The notes beneath the pieces were generated by a model. The model was given only the letters and a program-made list of their open reading frames with translations, was not told the DNA's origin and did no database searches. A stretch of 64,000 bases of DNA from assembly GCF_003030465.1 (NCBI RefSeq), contig NZ_CP028339.1:930001-994000 (forward strand), given 5' to 3'. Origin of the DNA: Thauera aromatica K172 (GTDB taxonomy: Bacteria; Pseudomonadota; Gammaproteobacteria; Burkholderiales; Rhodocyclaceae). Positions 1-9,268 of the stretch are shown here, piece by piece (within the stretch, counting starts at the first letter, position 1; each line of letters begins with the position of its first letter). The position numbers and the translations under genes were made by a program.

Positions 1-407
1 AGCTCGGTTTCCATCACCACGCCGAAGACCGGGCGGAAACGGCGCAGGAAGGCATGCGCGAAGCAGCCCAGGTCGTAGGGCAGGTAGGTGCGCAGCACGC
101 GCGACTCGCCCTTGAACAGCGCCTTCGAGGTGTCGCGCCCGGTCGGCGTCATGTGGGTCAGCACCACGGTGTGGTCCGGCCAGCGCTGCAGCAGCGCGCG
201 CACCAGCGGCTCGGCCGCCCGCGTCTCGCCCACCGACACCGCATGCACCCAGATCACCGCCGCCGGCGCCCGTACCCGGTAGCGCCCGAAACGCTCGCCG
301 AGGTGCCTGAGGTAGGCCGGCTGGCGCCGCGCCCGCCACAGCAGGCGCAGCAGCACAAAAGGCAGGGCGACGATCCACAGCAGGGTGTAGGGCAGGCGGG
401 TGAGCAT
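1..407 (-). CDS. waaA: 3-deoxy-D-manno-octulosonic acid (Kdo) transferase WaaA, N-terminal part
   Basis: Partial gene: its 3' part lies beyond the left edge, leaving about 135 residues. WaaA adds Kdo from CMP-Kdo to lipid IVA on the cytoplasmic face of the inner membrane. The visible part starts with a hydrophobic anchor (residues 5-22). It then has the family's RxxPAYLRHLGERFGRY stretch, the HAVSVGET segment whose Glu is the expected catalytic base, the MTPTGRDT motif and YLPYDL. The ATG is the first start in frame and matches the usual N-terminus. It diverges from apaH across about 280 bases. LPS core synthesis fits lpxC and the polysaccharide locus further along. Confidence 0.93.
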   Translation of the reverse strand, partial: MLTRLPYTLLWIVALPFVLLRLLWRARRQPAYLRHLGERFGRYRVRAPAAVIWVHAVSVGETRAAEPLVRALLQRWPDHTVVLTHMTPTGRDTSKALFKGESRVLRTYLPYDLGCFAHAFLRRFRPVFGVVMETE

Positions 408-687
408 CGGGGGCGGCGAGGGGACGAGCGTGCAAGTATAAGCAGTCGCTTCGGCGAAGTTCACCACCGGAGCGGAATGTGTGCGACCGCGTGCGATAAT
501 TCGCGCTCCCGTGTATCGCTCCTCCACCTTTTTTCTCCATGCCTTCCGCTTATTTTGCTGCCGGGTCCGTTTTCGGATCCAGCTTTGCCGGGATGCCTGC
601 CCTCGGAGATGCGGCGCTTCGGCACCCGCTCGCCGCGACCGGGGAGCGCCGGACTTTGCCTGCCGCTTGCGGGCGGGGTGACTGACG

Positions 688-1485
688 ATGGCCACTTACG
701 CAATCGGCGACATCCAGGGCTGCTACGCGCCGCTGGCGCAGATGCTGGAGCGGGTGTGCTTCGACCCCGCGGCCGACCGCCTGTGGGTGGTGGGCGATCT
801 GGTCAACCGCGGGCCGGATTCGCTGCGCGTGTTGCGCACCCTGCGCGGGCTGGGCAGCGCGGCGACGATCGTGCTCGGCAATCACGACCTCTATCTGCTG
901 ATGGTGGCGGCTGGGTTGAAGCGGCGCCTCGGCGACGACACCCTGTTCCAGGTGCTGGAGGCGCCGGATCGCGACGAGCTGCTCGACTGGCTGGCGCGGC
1001 GGCCGCTGCTGCAGGTGGAGGGCGAATACGTGCTGGTCCACGCCGGGCTGCTGCCGCAGTGGTCGGTGGCACACGCGCAGCTGCTCGCCGACGAAGTGGG
1101 TGCGGCGCTGGCCGGGCCGCAGGCGCGCGAGTTCCTGCGGAATCTGGTCGGCGATCGGCCGGCGCGCTGGAAGGAAGGGCTGAAAGGCTGGGGCCGGCTG
1201 CGGGTGATCGTCAATGCGCTGACCCGGCTGCGCTTTTGCAGCGCCGACGGGCGCATGGACTTGAGCGCCAAAGGAGCGCCGGACAAGGCGCCGCCGGGCA
1301 CCTTGCCGTGGTTCCGGGTGCCCGGCCGGCTCAGCCGCACCCACACCGTGGTCTGCGGACACTGGTCGGCGCTGGGGTTCTATCGCGAGCCCGGCCTGAT
1401 CGCGCTCGATTCGGGCTGCGTGTGGGGCGGCAAGCTCACCGCGCTGCGCATCGAGGACGATGCGGTGTTCCAGGTGCAGGCTTAG
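688..1485 (+). CDS. apaH: Symmetrical bis(5'-nucleosyl)-tetraphosphatase ApaH
   Basis: Hydrolyses Ap4A to two ADP; a cytosolic metallophosphoesterase that also removes Np4 RNA caps in enterobacteria. The 265-residue length is normal. Metal-binding motifs run in order: GDIQG (residues 7-11), GDLVNRG (36-42) and GNHD (64-67), with VCGHWSALG towards the C-terminus. The ATG directly precedes the conserved TYAIGDIQG start. Upstream there is a GATAAT hexamer at 495-500 but no good -35 box, so the promoter is uncertain. The 3' end overlaps the convergent acyltransferase gene by 50 bases. Confidence 0.95.
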   Translation: MATYAIGDIQGCYAPLAQMLERVCFDPAADRLWVVGDLVNRGPDSLRVLRTLRGLGSAATIVLGNHDLYLLMVAAGLKRRLGDDTLFQVLEAPDRDELLDWLARRPLLQVEGEYVLVHAGLLPQWSVAHAQLLADEVGAALAGPQAREFLRNLVGDRPARWKEGLKGWGRLRVIVNALTRLRFCSADGRMDLSAKGAPDKAPPGTLPWFRVPGRLSRTHTVVCGHWSALGFYREPGLIALDSGCVWGGKLTALRIEDDAVFQVQA

Positions 1486-2323
1486 GCTCTGCGGTGCTGG
1501 CGGCGGCTGGCGCCAGGCGGCTGGCCGCGAGGACCCAGTCGCGGGCGCACTGGGCCAGGATGCGGCGGTCGATTCCGTCTGCGGTCGGGTGCGGGGGGGC
1601 GATGCGGATGCGGACGATGCTGCGGCGGGTGGCGATGATGTTGGCGACGCATTGCCCGAGGCTGAGGTCTCCGTCGTAGGCCGGGGCGCGGTTGTGGCCG
1701 CGGTCCGTGTTCAGGTAGCGCAGCGCGAGCGGCTGCACCGGGCGCCCGCAGGCGATCGCCGGCTGCAGCAGGGCGGCATGGAAGTGGAGCACTTCGGTGC
1801 CGTCGGTGGTCGTGCCTTCGGGAAAGATCGCAACGTTGCCGCCGGCCTCGAGCCGTGCAGCGGTTTCGGCGTTGACGATGCGGGCGTGGCCGCGGCTGCC
1901 GCGGCGCAGGAAGATGGTGTCGTTCTTCGCCGCGAGCCAGCCGATCAGCGGCCAGGCGCGTACTTCGGCCTTTGACACGAAGGCGGCCGGAGCGAGGGCG
2001 TTGATGGCGAAGATATCCACCCACGAGATGTGGTTCGCCACCAGCAGGCAGCCGGGGGTGATGCGTTCGCCTTCGGCCTCCAGGTCGATGCCGAGGATGC
2101 GCAGCAGGGCGCGCGACCAGCGCCGACGCAGGGCGCGGTGGGTGTCGCGGCGGGTGAACGGATAGACCAGCGCGACCGTCGCCACTCCGTACAGGAGGTG
2201 CAGGCCGAGGCGCAGGTAGCGCCAGGCGCGCAGCGCGGCCGGCGTGGCGGCGCGGTCGGCCGTGGTGCCGGGCAGGGGAGCGGCGCTCCCGCTGCTCCAG
2301 GCGCCTTGTCCGGTGCGCGGCAC
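1436..2323 (-). CDS. 1-acyl-sn-glycerol-3-phosphate acyltransferase family, probable lyso-ornithine lipid O-acyltransferase (OlsA-like)
   Basis: PlsC-fold membrane acyltransferase. Seen: the HX4D catalytic motif NHISWVD (H98, D103 from the chosen start), the FPEGTTTDG substrate loop (FPEG at 167-170) and an N-terminal hydrophobic segment LGLHLLYGVATVALVYPF. It lies directly downstream of the OlsB-like gene, so OlsA activity (second acylation of lyso-ornithine lipid) is likelier than phosphatidic acid synthesis; that is inference from context. The start is uncertain. A GTG at 2321-2323 avoids most of the overlap with olsB, while an ATG at 2488 would overlap it by 121 bases. The Pro/Ala-rich first 30 residues are not conserved-looking. 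Confidence 0.82.
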   Translation of the reverse strand: MPRTGQGAWSSGSAAPLPGTTADRAATPAALRAWRYLRLGLHLLYGVATVALVYPFTRRDTHRALRRRWSRALLRILGIDLEAEGERITPGCLLVANHISWVDIFAINALAPAAFVSKAEVRAWPLIGWLAAKNDTIFLRRGSRGHARIVNAETAARLEAGGNVAIFPEGTTTDGTEVLHFHAALLQPAIACGRPVQPLALRYLNTDRGHNRAPAYDGDLSLGQCVANIIATRRSIVRIRIAPPHPTADGIDRRILAQCARDWVLAASRLAPAAASTAEPKPAPGTPHRPRCAAR

Positions 2324-2367
2324 GGGGGCGCAGGAGGTGCCGGGGGCGGTGGGGGCGGCGGGCTTGT

Positions 2368-3147
2368 TCAGTCTTGGCGTCCCAGAAAGTGGCGGGCGTA
2401 GCGGCCGTCGACCTGGTTCATCGGCATCAGGATCGGCAGGTCGGCGGTGTTGAAGTCGGGGTCCCACGCCGGTTCGCCGCAGATCCACGCGCCAGCGCGC
2501 AGGTAGCCCTTGATCAGCGCCGGCAGTTCGGTGGCGAGGTTGCCGCGCAGGGCGTCGAGCGGCAGCGGACAGCGCGGGAAGACGTGGTATTCGAGCGGCG
2601 CCAGGTGCTCGGCGCGGAGGCGATTATACAGGCTGGCCGCAGCGTGGCCGCCGTCGGCCATCGACACCGAGGCGCAGCCGATCAGGTATTCATAGCCGTT
2701 TTCCTGCATGTAGCGTGCCAGCCCCGACCACAGCAGGGCGATCACCGCACCGCTGCGGTAGTTGGCGTCGATGCAGGCGCGGCCGATTTCGACCAGCCGG
2801 TGGCGCAGGTGGTGCAGGCGGGTGAGGTCGAATTCGTTCTCGGAATAATAGCCGCCGACCTTGCGTGCGGCGCTCGGCGCGAGGATGCGATAGGTGCCGA
2901 CGATGCGGCCGGCGTCCTCATCGCGCACGATCAGGTGCTCGCAGAACGGGTCGTAGAGGTCGCGATCGACGCCCGGGCTGCGGGTCGGCAGGCGTGCGCC
3001 CATCTCGTCGGCGAAGACCCGGTAGCGCAGCTTCTGTGCTTCGAGGATTTCGGTTTCGCAGCCGGCGAGGCCGACGTGCAGGTTGCGCGCCTTGCGCGGA
3101 GCGCAGTTCCGGTCGGGCTCGAGGCGATGGGAGCGGGGTTGGAGCAT
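2368..3147 (-). CDS. olsB: L-ornithine N-alpha-acyltransferase (OlsB-like, GNAT fold)
   Basis: Predicted to transfer a 3-hydroxyacyl group from ACP to ornithine, the first step of ornithine-lipid synthesis. The 259-residue protein has the GNAT/autoinducer-synthase-like pattern of OlsB: EILEAQKLRYRVFADEMG, FCEHLIVRD, VGTYRIL, EIGRACID and LIGCASVS. Its partner acyltransferase follows downstream, and the pair are transcribed away from the PfkB-kinase gene. Ornithine lipids are phosphorus-free membrane lipids often made under phosphate limitation; no Pho box could be identified here by eye. Confidence 0.88.
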   Translation of the reverse strand: MLQPRSHRLEPDRNCAPRKARNLHVGLAGCETEILEAQKLRYRVFADEMGARLPTRSPGVDRDLYDPFCEHLIVRDEDAGRIVGTYRILAPSAARKVGGYYSENEFDLTRLHHLRHRLVEIGRACIDANYRSGAVIALLWSGLARYMQENGYEYLIGCASVSMADGGHAAASLYNRLRAEHLAPLEYHVFPRCPLPLDALRGNLATELPALIKGYLRAGAWICGEPAWDPDFNTADLPILMPMNQVDGRYARHFLGRQD

Positions 3148-3304
3148 GGTGTGGTTCCGTCCTGTTCGGGTGGAGCCATTCTCGAAACCCGGCGTTGCGG
3201 GGCGGTGACGCCGCGGTTACGGGCCGGTGACGGGCGAACGCGCCTCCGGCGCCGGGGGCGGTCCGTATAATGCGGACTTCTTTCCTCCCGGCCGTCTTTC
3301 CTCC

Positions 3305-4240
3305 ATGTCCATCCTCGTCTGCGGATCGGTCGCCTACGACTCGATCATGGTCTTCCAGGACCGCTTCAAGAATCACATCCTGCCCGAGCAGATCCACATC
3401 CTGAACGTGTCCTTCCTCGTTCCCGATCTGCGCCGCGAGTTCGGCGGCTGCGCCGGCAACATCGCCTACGGGCTGAAGCTGCTCGGCGCCGATCCGCTGG
3501 TGGTGGCGACCGTGGGCGAGGATGCGGGGCCTTACCGCGCCCGCTTCGAGGCCCTCGGCCTGCGCCAGGACTACGTGCGCGAAGTGCCCGGCACGTTCAC
3601 CGCCCAGGCTTTCATCACCACCGACCTCGACGACAACCAGATCACCGCCTTTCACCCCGGGGCGATGTTCCATTCCCACCTCAATGACGTGCGCGAGGCG
3701 CGCGGGGCGGAGCTGGGCATCGTCTCGCCCGACGGCGCCGACGGCATGCTGCGCCACGCCGCCGGCTTTGCCGAGGCGGGGGTGCCGTTCGTGTTCGACC
3801 CCGGCCAGGCGCTGCCCATCCTCGGTAGCGAAGCGTTACTGAATTGCCTGCAGCAGGCGCGCTACTGTACGGTCAATGACTACGAGGCCCGCCTGATGTG
3901 CGACAAGATCGGGCGCAGCGAAGCCGAGCTGGCGCGCGAAGTCGAGGCCCTGGTGGTGACGCTGGGCGCGGAGGGCGCGCGCATCCATTGCCGCGGCGAA
4001 CGATTTACGGTGCCCGCGGTGCAGGCCGACGCGCTCGTCGATCCCACCGGTTGCGGCGATGCCTACCGCGCCGGGCTGCTGTACGGGTTGGCCGCAGGAT
4101 GGGAGATGCGCACTTGCGCCCGCCTCGCGGCGGTGATGGGCGCGATCAAGATCGCGCACCGCGGCGGGCAGAACTATCGGCCGGCACGCGCCGAAATCGC
4201 GGCGCGCTTTGAAACGGCATTCGGAGAACAACCATGGTGA
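3305..4240 (+). CDS. PfkB-family carbohydrate/nucleoside kinase (adenosine-kinase-like)
   Basis: A 311-residue ribokinase-fold sugar or nucleoside kinase. The N-terminus reads ILVCGSVAYDSIM, and the GG-type hinge FGGCAGNIAYGLKLLG is present. The C-terminal PfkB signature DPTGCGDAYRAGLLYGL carries the catalytic Asp of the GxGD motif. Substrate cannot be read from the sequence; close relatives are often annotated as adenosine kinases. The ATG at 3305 was chosen over a longer frame from 3227 because the conserved fold begins here. A TATAAT lies at 3266-3271 without a convincing -35 box. The stop overlaps the next gene by seven bases. Confidence 0.85.
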   Translation: MSILVCGSVAYDSIMVFQDRFKNHILPEQIHILNVSFLVPDLRREFGGCAGNIAYGLKLLGADPLVVATVGEDAGPYRARFEALGLRQDYVREVPGTFTAQAFITTDLDDNQITAFHPGAMFHSHLNDVREARGAELGIVSPDGADGMLRHAAGFAEAGVPFVFDPGQALPILGSEALLNCLQQARYCTVNDYEARLMCDKIGRSEAELAREVEALVVTLGAEGARIHCRGERFTVPAVQADALVDPTGCGDAYRAGLLYGLAAGWEMRTCARLAAVMGAIKIAHRGGQNYRPARAEIAARFETAFGEQPW

Positions 4241-4707
4241 AGCAAGGCGGAATCCAGTTGCGCGCGCTGGCGGGGGCGCTGGTCGCCGCGCTGGTGCTCG
4301 GCGGCTGTGCCGAGGGGCTGGGCGGGGGAACCTACGCGCGCACCGAGGCGCGGCGGGCGATGACGGTGCAGTTCGGCACGATCGAGTCGGTACGCGGAGT
4401 GCAGCTCGAAGGCACGAAGACGCCGGTCGGCTCGTTAGCCGGCGCGGCGGTCGGCGGCATCGCCGGCAGCTCGGTCGGCGGCGGCCGCGGCGCGGCGGTG
4501 GCGACGGTGATCGGTGCCGTCGCCGGCGGGCTGGCCGGTTCTGCGATCGAGGAAGGCACGACCCGCACGGCGGGCACCGAAGTGACGGTGCGCCTGGACA
4601 ATGGGCAGTTCCTCGCCGTGGTGCAGGCCGATGAAGGCGAAGGCTTCCGTCCCGGCGAGCGCGTCCGCGTGCTGCGCGATGCCGGCACCACGCGGGTGAC
4701 GCGCTGA
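4234..4707 (+). CDS. Glycine-zipper outer-membrane lipoprotein, SlyB/Pcp family
   Basis: A 157-residue lipoprotein. A signal peptide ends in the lipobox LVLGGC (Cys at about residue 26). The Asp at +2 that would retain it in the inner membrane is absent (Ala follows), so outer-membrane sorting is expected. The middle is a glycine-zipper 2TM domain (about residues 66-105: GSLAGAAVGGIAGSSVGGG, then GAVAGGLAGSAIEEG), followed by a SlyB-like beta region ending GERVRVL. It overlaps the kinase gene by seven bases and is probably co-transcribed. Role: envelope integrity by family analogy. Confidence 0.9.
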   Translation: MVKQGGIQLRALAGALVAALVLGGCAEGLGGGTYARTEARRAMTVQFGTIESVRGVQLEGTKTPVGSLAGAAVGGIAGSSVGGGRGAAVATVIGAVAGGLAGSAIEEGTTRTAGTEVTVRLDNGQFLAVVQADEGEGFRPGERVRVLRDAGTTRVTR

Positions 4708-4749
4708 GACCGGAGGGCGTCGCGGATTTTTCGGCGACGGAAAAAGGGA

Positions 4750-5622
4750 TCAGGGGTAGAAGACGTAGAGCCGGTAGCCGACCGGCGCCATTTCCGGCGT
4801 GGAAAAGGGCAGGCGGATGCCGAGGGCGCTGCGCCCCGGGAAGGCTTCGGCCGGATGGCCGGGGGGCAGCCAGTCGCGGGGGGATAGCACCCGCCGCGCC
4901 AGTGCCCGGTCGGCGGTGTCGTTCAGGGTCAGCTCCAGGTGGGGCCACTCCTGCGCGTGGTCGGCGCGGTTGTTGATCGTCGCGTACAGCACGAATTCGC
5001 CCGGCCGGCCGGGCTCTTCCTGCAGTTCGGTGGCTTCGATGGTGATCCGCTGCGCATCCCGCGGATAGGGAAGCGTGCACCCGACACGGGCGCAGGCGCT
5101 TGCCAGCAGCGGGCGCAGCCCGGGCAGGTCGCGGGCGATTTCGGCACGGAACAGGTACAGCAGCTGGGTGCACAGGGTGCCGGTCAGCAGGACCAGCACC
5201 AAGGTGGTGGCGATGCGCACGAGCGGCGACGGGCGCTGCGGGCGGGCGCGAGCACCGGGTTGCGGGCGAGGGGGCTCCGGGAGGATGGGCCGTTCCGCGG
5301 GCGAGGGCGGTGGTTCGGGTTCGGGCTGCAGGGCGTGCTGCGCGGACTGTGGGCCGGAGCGCGGACCGGAGAGCGGGCTCGCCGGGTCCGAAGCAGGGCG
5401 CGAAGCCGGCTCCGCTGCCGCTGCGGGTGCCGGCGGATGCCGGCGGCGGCGCAACACCTCGGGAGCCTCGGCCACGTCCGCCGTGTCCGGCGTGATTTCA
5501 TGCGCGGCGGCGTCGAAGGGTCGCAGGCAGCGCCCGCAACGCACCTTCCCGCCCTGCGCATGGAGCTGCTCCGGGCGCAGCCGGAACACCGTCTGGCAGG
5601 CGGGGCAGCGGGTGAGTGTCAT
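4750..5622 (-). CDS. Zinc-ribbon membrane protein with DUF3426 domain
   Basis: A 290-residue protein. The N-terminal MJ0042-type zinc ribbon has two CxxC knuckles, CPACQTVFR and CGRC. A long Pro/Ala/Glu-rich linker follows (about residues 40-140), then one transmembrane helix TTLVLVLLTGTLCTQLLYLF and a C-terminal DUF3426 domain. It begins seven bases after the prmA stop, as is usual in betaproteobacteria, so it is probably in the accBC-prmA operon. Function is unknown; the layout suggests a cytosolic metal ribbon tethered to a periplasmic domain. Confidence 0.85.
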   Translation of the reverse strand: MTLTRCPACQTVFRLRPEQLHAQGGKVRCGRCLRPFDAAAHEITPDTADVAEAPEVLRRRRHPPAPAAAAEPASRPASDPASPLSGPRSGPQSAQHALQPEPEPPPSPAERPILPEPPRPQPGARARPQRPSPLVRIATTLVLVLLTGTLCTQLLYLFRAEIARDLPGLRPLLASACARVGCTLPYPRDAQRITIEATELQEEPGRPGEFVLYATINNRADHAQEWPHLELTLNDTADRALARRVLSPRDWLPPGHPAEAFPGRSALGIRLPFSTPEMAPVGYRLYVFYP

Positions 5623-5629
5623 ATCAGCG

Positions 5630-6532
5630 TCATGGCCCGGGGCGCTGTCCTTCGAGCCGGACCCAGCCGTCCAGACGGGCGCCGACCTGCAGCGCGATGA
5701 ACGGCGCCCAGGCTTCGATGACCTGATCGGCCTGGGTTTCGAGCACACCCGATAGCGCCACTTGCCCGCCGCCGGCGACGCGCGCCGCGATTGCCGGGGC
5801 GAGCACGCACAGCGGATTGGTCAGGATGTTCGCCACCACCCGGTCGAAGGTTTCTTCGACCGCGACGGCGGAGTGCTGCAGGCGCAGGCGCACGCCGTTG
5901 CGTGCGGCGTTGTCGCGCGCGGCTTCCACCGCTTTCTCGTCGATGTCGACGCCGAGCACGTCGGCGGCGCCCAGCCGCGCCGCGGCGATGCCGAGGATGC
6001 CCGAGCCGCAGCCGTAGTCGAGCACGCTGCACCCGGGGCGCATGGTGTCGCACAGCCACTCCAGGCACAGCCGGGTGGTCGGGTGCGAGCCGGTGCCGAA
6101 CGCCATCCCGGGGTCGAGTTCGATGTTGATCGCGCCGGGGTCGGGCGCTTCGTGCCACGAGGGCACGATCCACAGCCGCGCGGTGATGCGGATCGGGTCG
6201 AACTGGCTCTGCGTGAGCTGCACCCAGTTCTGTTCGGCGACTTCTGCGGTGGTGAACGGTGGCACGGCATCGAGCCCGGCGGCGTGCGCGGCCGCGGCGA
6301 GCATCGCCCCGAGTTCGGCGCTGCCGGTGTCACCGTCGAACAGGGCGATGACCCGGCTATGCTCCCACAGCGCGCTGGGCAGGTGACCGGGCTCGCCGAA
6401 TTGCGGGGTTTCGGCGGCGGTGCCGGCGTCGGCGTCCTCGATCGACACCGACAGCGCGCCGGCCTCCATCAGGGCGTCCGACAGCGCTTCCGCGCGCGCC
6501 GCATCGGCCTGCAGGGTGACCGAGATCCACAT
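5630..6532 (-). CDS. prmA: Ribosomal protein L11 methyltransferase PrmA
   Basis: S-adenosylmethionine-dependent trimethylation of ribosomal protein L11. The 300-residue length is normal. An N-terminal L11-recognition domain is followed by DPGMAFGTGSHPTT (140-153), the SAM motif LDYGCGSGILGIAAARLGA (about 171-189) and VDIDEKAVEAARDNAARNGV. Its ATG is three bases downstream of the accC stop; DUF3426 follows after seven bases. Confidence 0.96.
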   Translation of the reverse strand: MWISVTLQADAARAEALSDALMEAGALSVSIEDADAGTAAETPQFGEPGHLPSALWEHSRVIALFDGDTGSAELGAMLAAAAHAAGLDAVPPFTTAEVAEQNWVQLTQSQFDPIRITARLWIVPSWHEAPDPGAINIELDPGMAFGTGSHPTTRLCLEWLCDTMRPGCSVLDYGCGSGILGIAAARLGAADVLGVDIDEKAVEAARDNAARNGVRLRLQHSAVAVEETFDRVVANILTNPLCVLAPAIAARVAGGGQVALSGVLETQADQVIEAWAPFIALQVGARLDGWVRLEGQRPGP

Positions 6533-6535
6533 CGT

Positions 6536-7894
6536 TCAGCCCTTCACTTCGCTCTGGTCGGCGAGCTTGTGCTCGAGGTAGTGGATGCTGGTGCCGCCTT
6601 CGATGAAGTGCGGGTCGAGCATCAGCGTCTGGTGCAGCGGGATGTTGGTCTTGATCCCTTCGACCATCATTTCCGACAGCGCGATGCGCATGCGGCGGAT
6701 CGCCTGGTCGCGGGTGTCGCCGTAGGCGATCAGCTTGCCGATCATCGAGTCGTAGTGCGGCGGCACGGTGTAGCCGTTGTACACGTGGGAGTCGACGCGG
6801 ATGCCGGGGCCGCCGGGGGTGTGCCAGTTGCCGATGCGCCCGGGCGAGGGGGTGAACTTGAACGGGTCTTCGGCGTTGATCCGGCATTCGATCGAGTGGC
6901 CGCGGAATTCGATGTCGCGCTGGCGGAACCACAGCTTCTCGCCGGCGGCGATGCGGATCTGGGCCTGGACGATGTCGATGCCGGTGATCAGTTCGGTGAC
7001 CGGGTGCTCGACCTGGACGCGGGTGTTCATCTCGATGAAGTAGAACTCGCCGTTCTCGTACAGGAACTCGAAGGTGCCGGCGCCACGGTAGCCGATCGTG
7101 CGGCAGGCTTCGGCGCAGCGTTCGCCGATGCTGGCGATCAGCTTGCGGTCGATGCCCGGCGCCGGCGCTTCCTCGATCACTTTCTGGTGGCGGCGCTGCA
7201 TCGAGCAGTCGCGTTCGCCCAGATACACCGCGTTGCCGTGCTGGTCGGCGAGGACCTGGATCTCGATATGGCGCGGGTTCTCGAGGAACTTCTCCATGTA
7301 CACCACGGGGTTGCCGAACGCCGCCTGGGCTTCGGCGCGGGTGGTGGCGACGGCGTTGAGGAGCGCCGCCTCGGTGTGCACCACGCGCATCCCGCGCCCG
7401 CCGCCGCCGCCGGCGGCCTTGATGATCACCGGATAGCCGACGGCGCGCGCGATCTTGATGATCTCCTTCGAGTCTTCGGGCAGGGCGCCGCCGGAACCGG
7501 GCACGCAGGGGACGCCGGCGGCCTTCATCGCGTCCTTGGCCGAGACCTTGTCGCCCATCAGGCGGATGGTCTCGGGGCGCGGGCCGATGAAGACGAAGCC
7601 GGACTGCTCGACGCGCTCGGCGAAGTCGGCGTTCTCCGAGAGGAAGCCGTAGCCGGGGTGGATCGCTTCGGCGTCGGTGACTTCGGCCGCCGAAATGATC
7701 GCCGGCACGTTGAGATAGCTCAGGCTGGAAGGGGCGGGGCCGATGCACACCGACTCGTCGGCGAGGCGCACGTACTTGGCGTCGGTGTCGGCCTCGGAAT
7801 GCACGGCGACGGTCTTGATGCCGAGTTCGCGGCAGGCGCGCAGGATGCGCAGGGCGATCTCGCCGCGGTTGGCGATGAGGATCTTCTCGAACAT
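6536..7894 (-). CDS. accC: Acetyl-CoA carboxylase, biotin carboxylase subunit AccC
   Basis: ATP-dependent carboxylation of biotin on AccB, the first half-reaction of malonyl-CoA synthesis. The 452 residues match the usual length. The N-terminus [19 protein letters not shown] opens the fold; the ATP-grasp glycine-rich loop [44 protein letters not shown] and the catalytic [13 protein letters not shown] segment follow. The ATG at 7894 is seven bases downstream of the accB stop; a longer in-frame start at 7978 lies inside accB and is rejected. Confidence 0.98.
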   Translation of the reverse strand: MFEKILIANRGEIALRILRACRELGIKTVAVHSEADTDAKYVRLADESVCIGPAPSSLSYLNVPAIISAAEVTDAEAIHPGYGFLSENADFAERVEQSGFVFIGPRPETIRLMGDKVSAKDAMKAAGVPCVPGSGGALPEDSKEIIKIARAVGYPVIIKAAGGGGGRGMRVVHTEAALLNAVATTRAEAQAAFGNPVVYMEKFLENPRHIEIQVLADQHGNAVYLGERDCSMQRRHQKVIEEAPAPGIDRKLIASIGERCAEACRTIGYRGAGTFEFLYENGEFYFIEMNTRVQVEHPVTELITGIDIVQAQIRIAAGEKLWFRQRDIEFRGHSIECRINAEDPFKFTPSPGRIGNWHTPGGPGIRVDSHVYNGYTVPPHYDSMIGKLIAYGDTRDQAIRRMRIALSEMMVEGIKTNIPLHQTLMLDPHFIEGGTSIHYLEHKLADQSEVKG

Positions 7895-7901
7895 GGCGCG
7901 C

Positions 7902-8354
<453 letters not shown>

Positions 8355-8716
8355 GATTTTCTCCGGACAGGACAGCGCCGCCTGGACGGCGGTCGCGGTC
8401 GGGGATGGCTAGTGTTCTGGGTGCCGTCGGCGGGCGACGGTACGAAGGCGCGCGGCGGGCAGCTGGCAAGGCCGTGGCGGCCGGGCGCTGCCGGTGGGGC
8501 GAGAGGGGCGCGCGCCTCGCATGGGGCCTGCACCATGGCCCGGGATCGGGGTGGATCCGTCGGGCAAAACTACCGAAAAACCTTTTTCGGCGCGGTTCGG
8601 GCGCGCTTTGAGGGTGGCTTCAGGTAGGCAGGTTGGGCGCTTCATGCCGGCAAGTTTGCCGCAATTGACGGCACGTTGTCCACTTTTGGCGCATTTTGTG
8701 CGCGGATTCGGAGGAC
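8355..8716. other. Gap upstream of accB with an 18-bp perfect palindrome
   Basis: No gene is supported in these 362 bases; the frames crossing them lack family features. The stretch should hold the accBC promoter and leader, read on the minus strand. The clearest signal is CCGAAAAACCTTTTTCGG at 8573-8590, two perfect 8-base arms around CC, about 220 bases upstream of accB. It could be an operator or part of a hairpin ending tlpA transcription. No convincing -35/-10 pair was found by eye. Confidence 0.5.
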
Positions 8717-9268
8717 TCAGGACGGCAGCAGTGCGCGGATTTTGCGCTCGAGTTCGTCGCGGTGCAAGGTGCCGAGCTTGGTGTGGCGCACTTTGCCTTC
8801 GCGGTCGATGATGACCGTAAACGGCAGCGCGTGCGCGCTGTTGCCGAGCCCGGCGGCGAGTTCGAGCAGCTCGGGGCCGGCGATCAGCAGCGGGTAGGGC
8901 ACCTGGAATTCTTCGTCGAAGGCGCGCACCTTCGCGGCGGTGTCCACGCTGATGCCGACGAACTGCACCGGATGTTCGGCCAGGGCCTGGCTGACGGCGG
9001 CGAAGTCGGGGATTTCCTTGCGGCAGGGCGGGCACCAGGTGGCCCAGAAGTTGGCCACGATCACCTTGCCGCGCCACTGCGCGACGGCCTGCTCAACGCC
9101 GGATTCGTCGGGCAGGCGCAGATTCAGCAGGCGGTCGACGGCAGCGGCGGAAACACTCTCCATGGCGGGAGGAGGGGCGCTGCGCCGGTCACCGCTGGCG
9201 AGATAGCCGGCGACCCCGGCGGCGCCGGCGACGGCTGCGATCAGGACCAACTGGAGGCTGCGCTTCAT
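8717..9268 (-). CDS. TlpA-like thioredoxin-fold protein, membrane-anchored or exported
   Basis: A 183-residue redoxin. An N-terminal signal anchor (QLVLIAAVAGAAGVAGYL, about residues 6-23) precedes a TlpA/ResA-type thioredoxin domain. The active site is FWATWCPPCRKEIPDF, a CxxC with two prolines between the cysteines; the family cis-Pro is in HALPFTVII. Likely role: reducing periplasmic disulfides, for example in cytochrome c maturation. Its ATG overlaps the stop of the upstream gene (ATGA), so the two are translationally coupled. Confidence 0.9.
   Translation of the reverse strand: MKRSLQLVLIAAVAGAAGVAGYLASGDRRSAPPPAMESVSAAAVDRLLNLRLPDESGVEQAVAQWRGKVIVANFWATWCPPCRKEIPDFAAVSQALAEHPVQFVGISVDTAAKVRAFDEEFQVPYPLLIAGPELLELAAGLGNSAHALPFTVIIDREGKVRHTKLGTLHRDELERKIRALLPS

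Noticed and set aside
54-1679. 541-codon frame across waaA, apaH and the acyltransferase
   Set aside because: Arg/Ala/Gly-rich shadow of three real genes in a high-GC region; no domain recognised.
4718-4739. CGTCGC/GCGACG hairpin between the SlyB-like and DUF3426 genes
   Set aside because: Only six base pairs and no T-run follows the stem on either strand, so a terminator call is not supported.
8409-9077. Frame in the gap upstream of accB as a possible aroQ
   Set aside because: No dehydroquinase motifs; the sequence is basic and Pro-rich and overlaps the TlpA-like gene in another frame.
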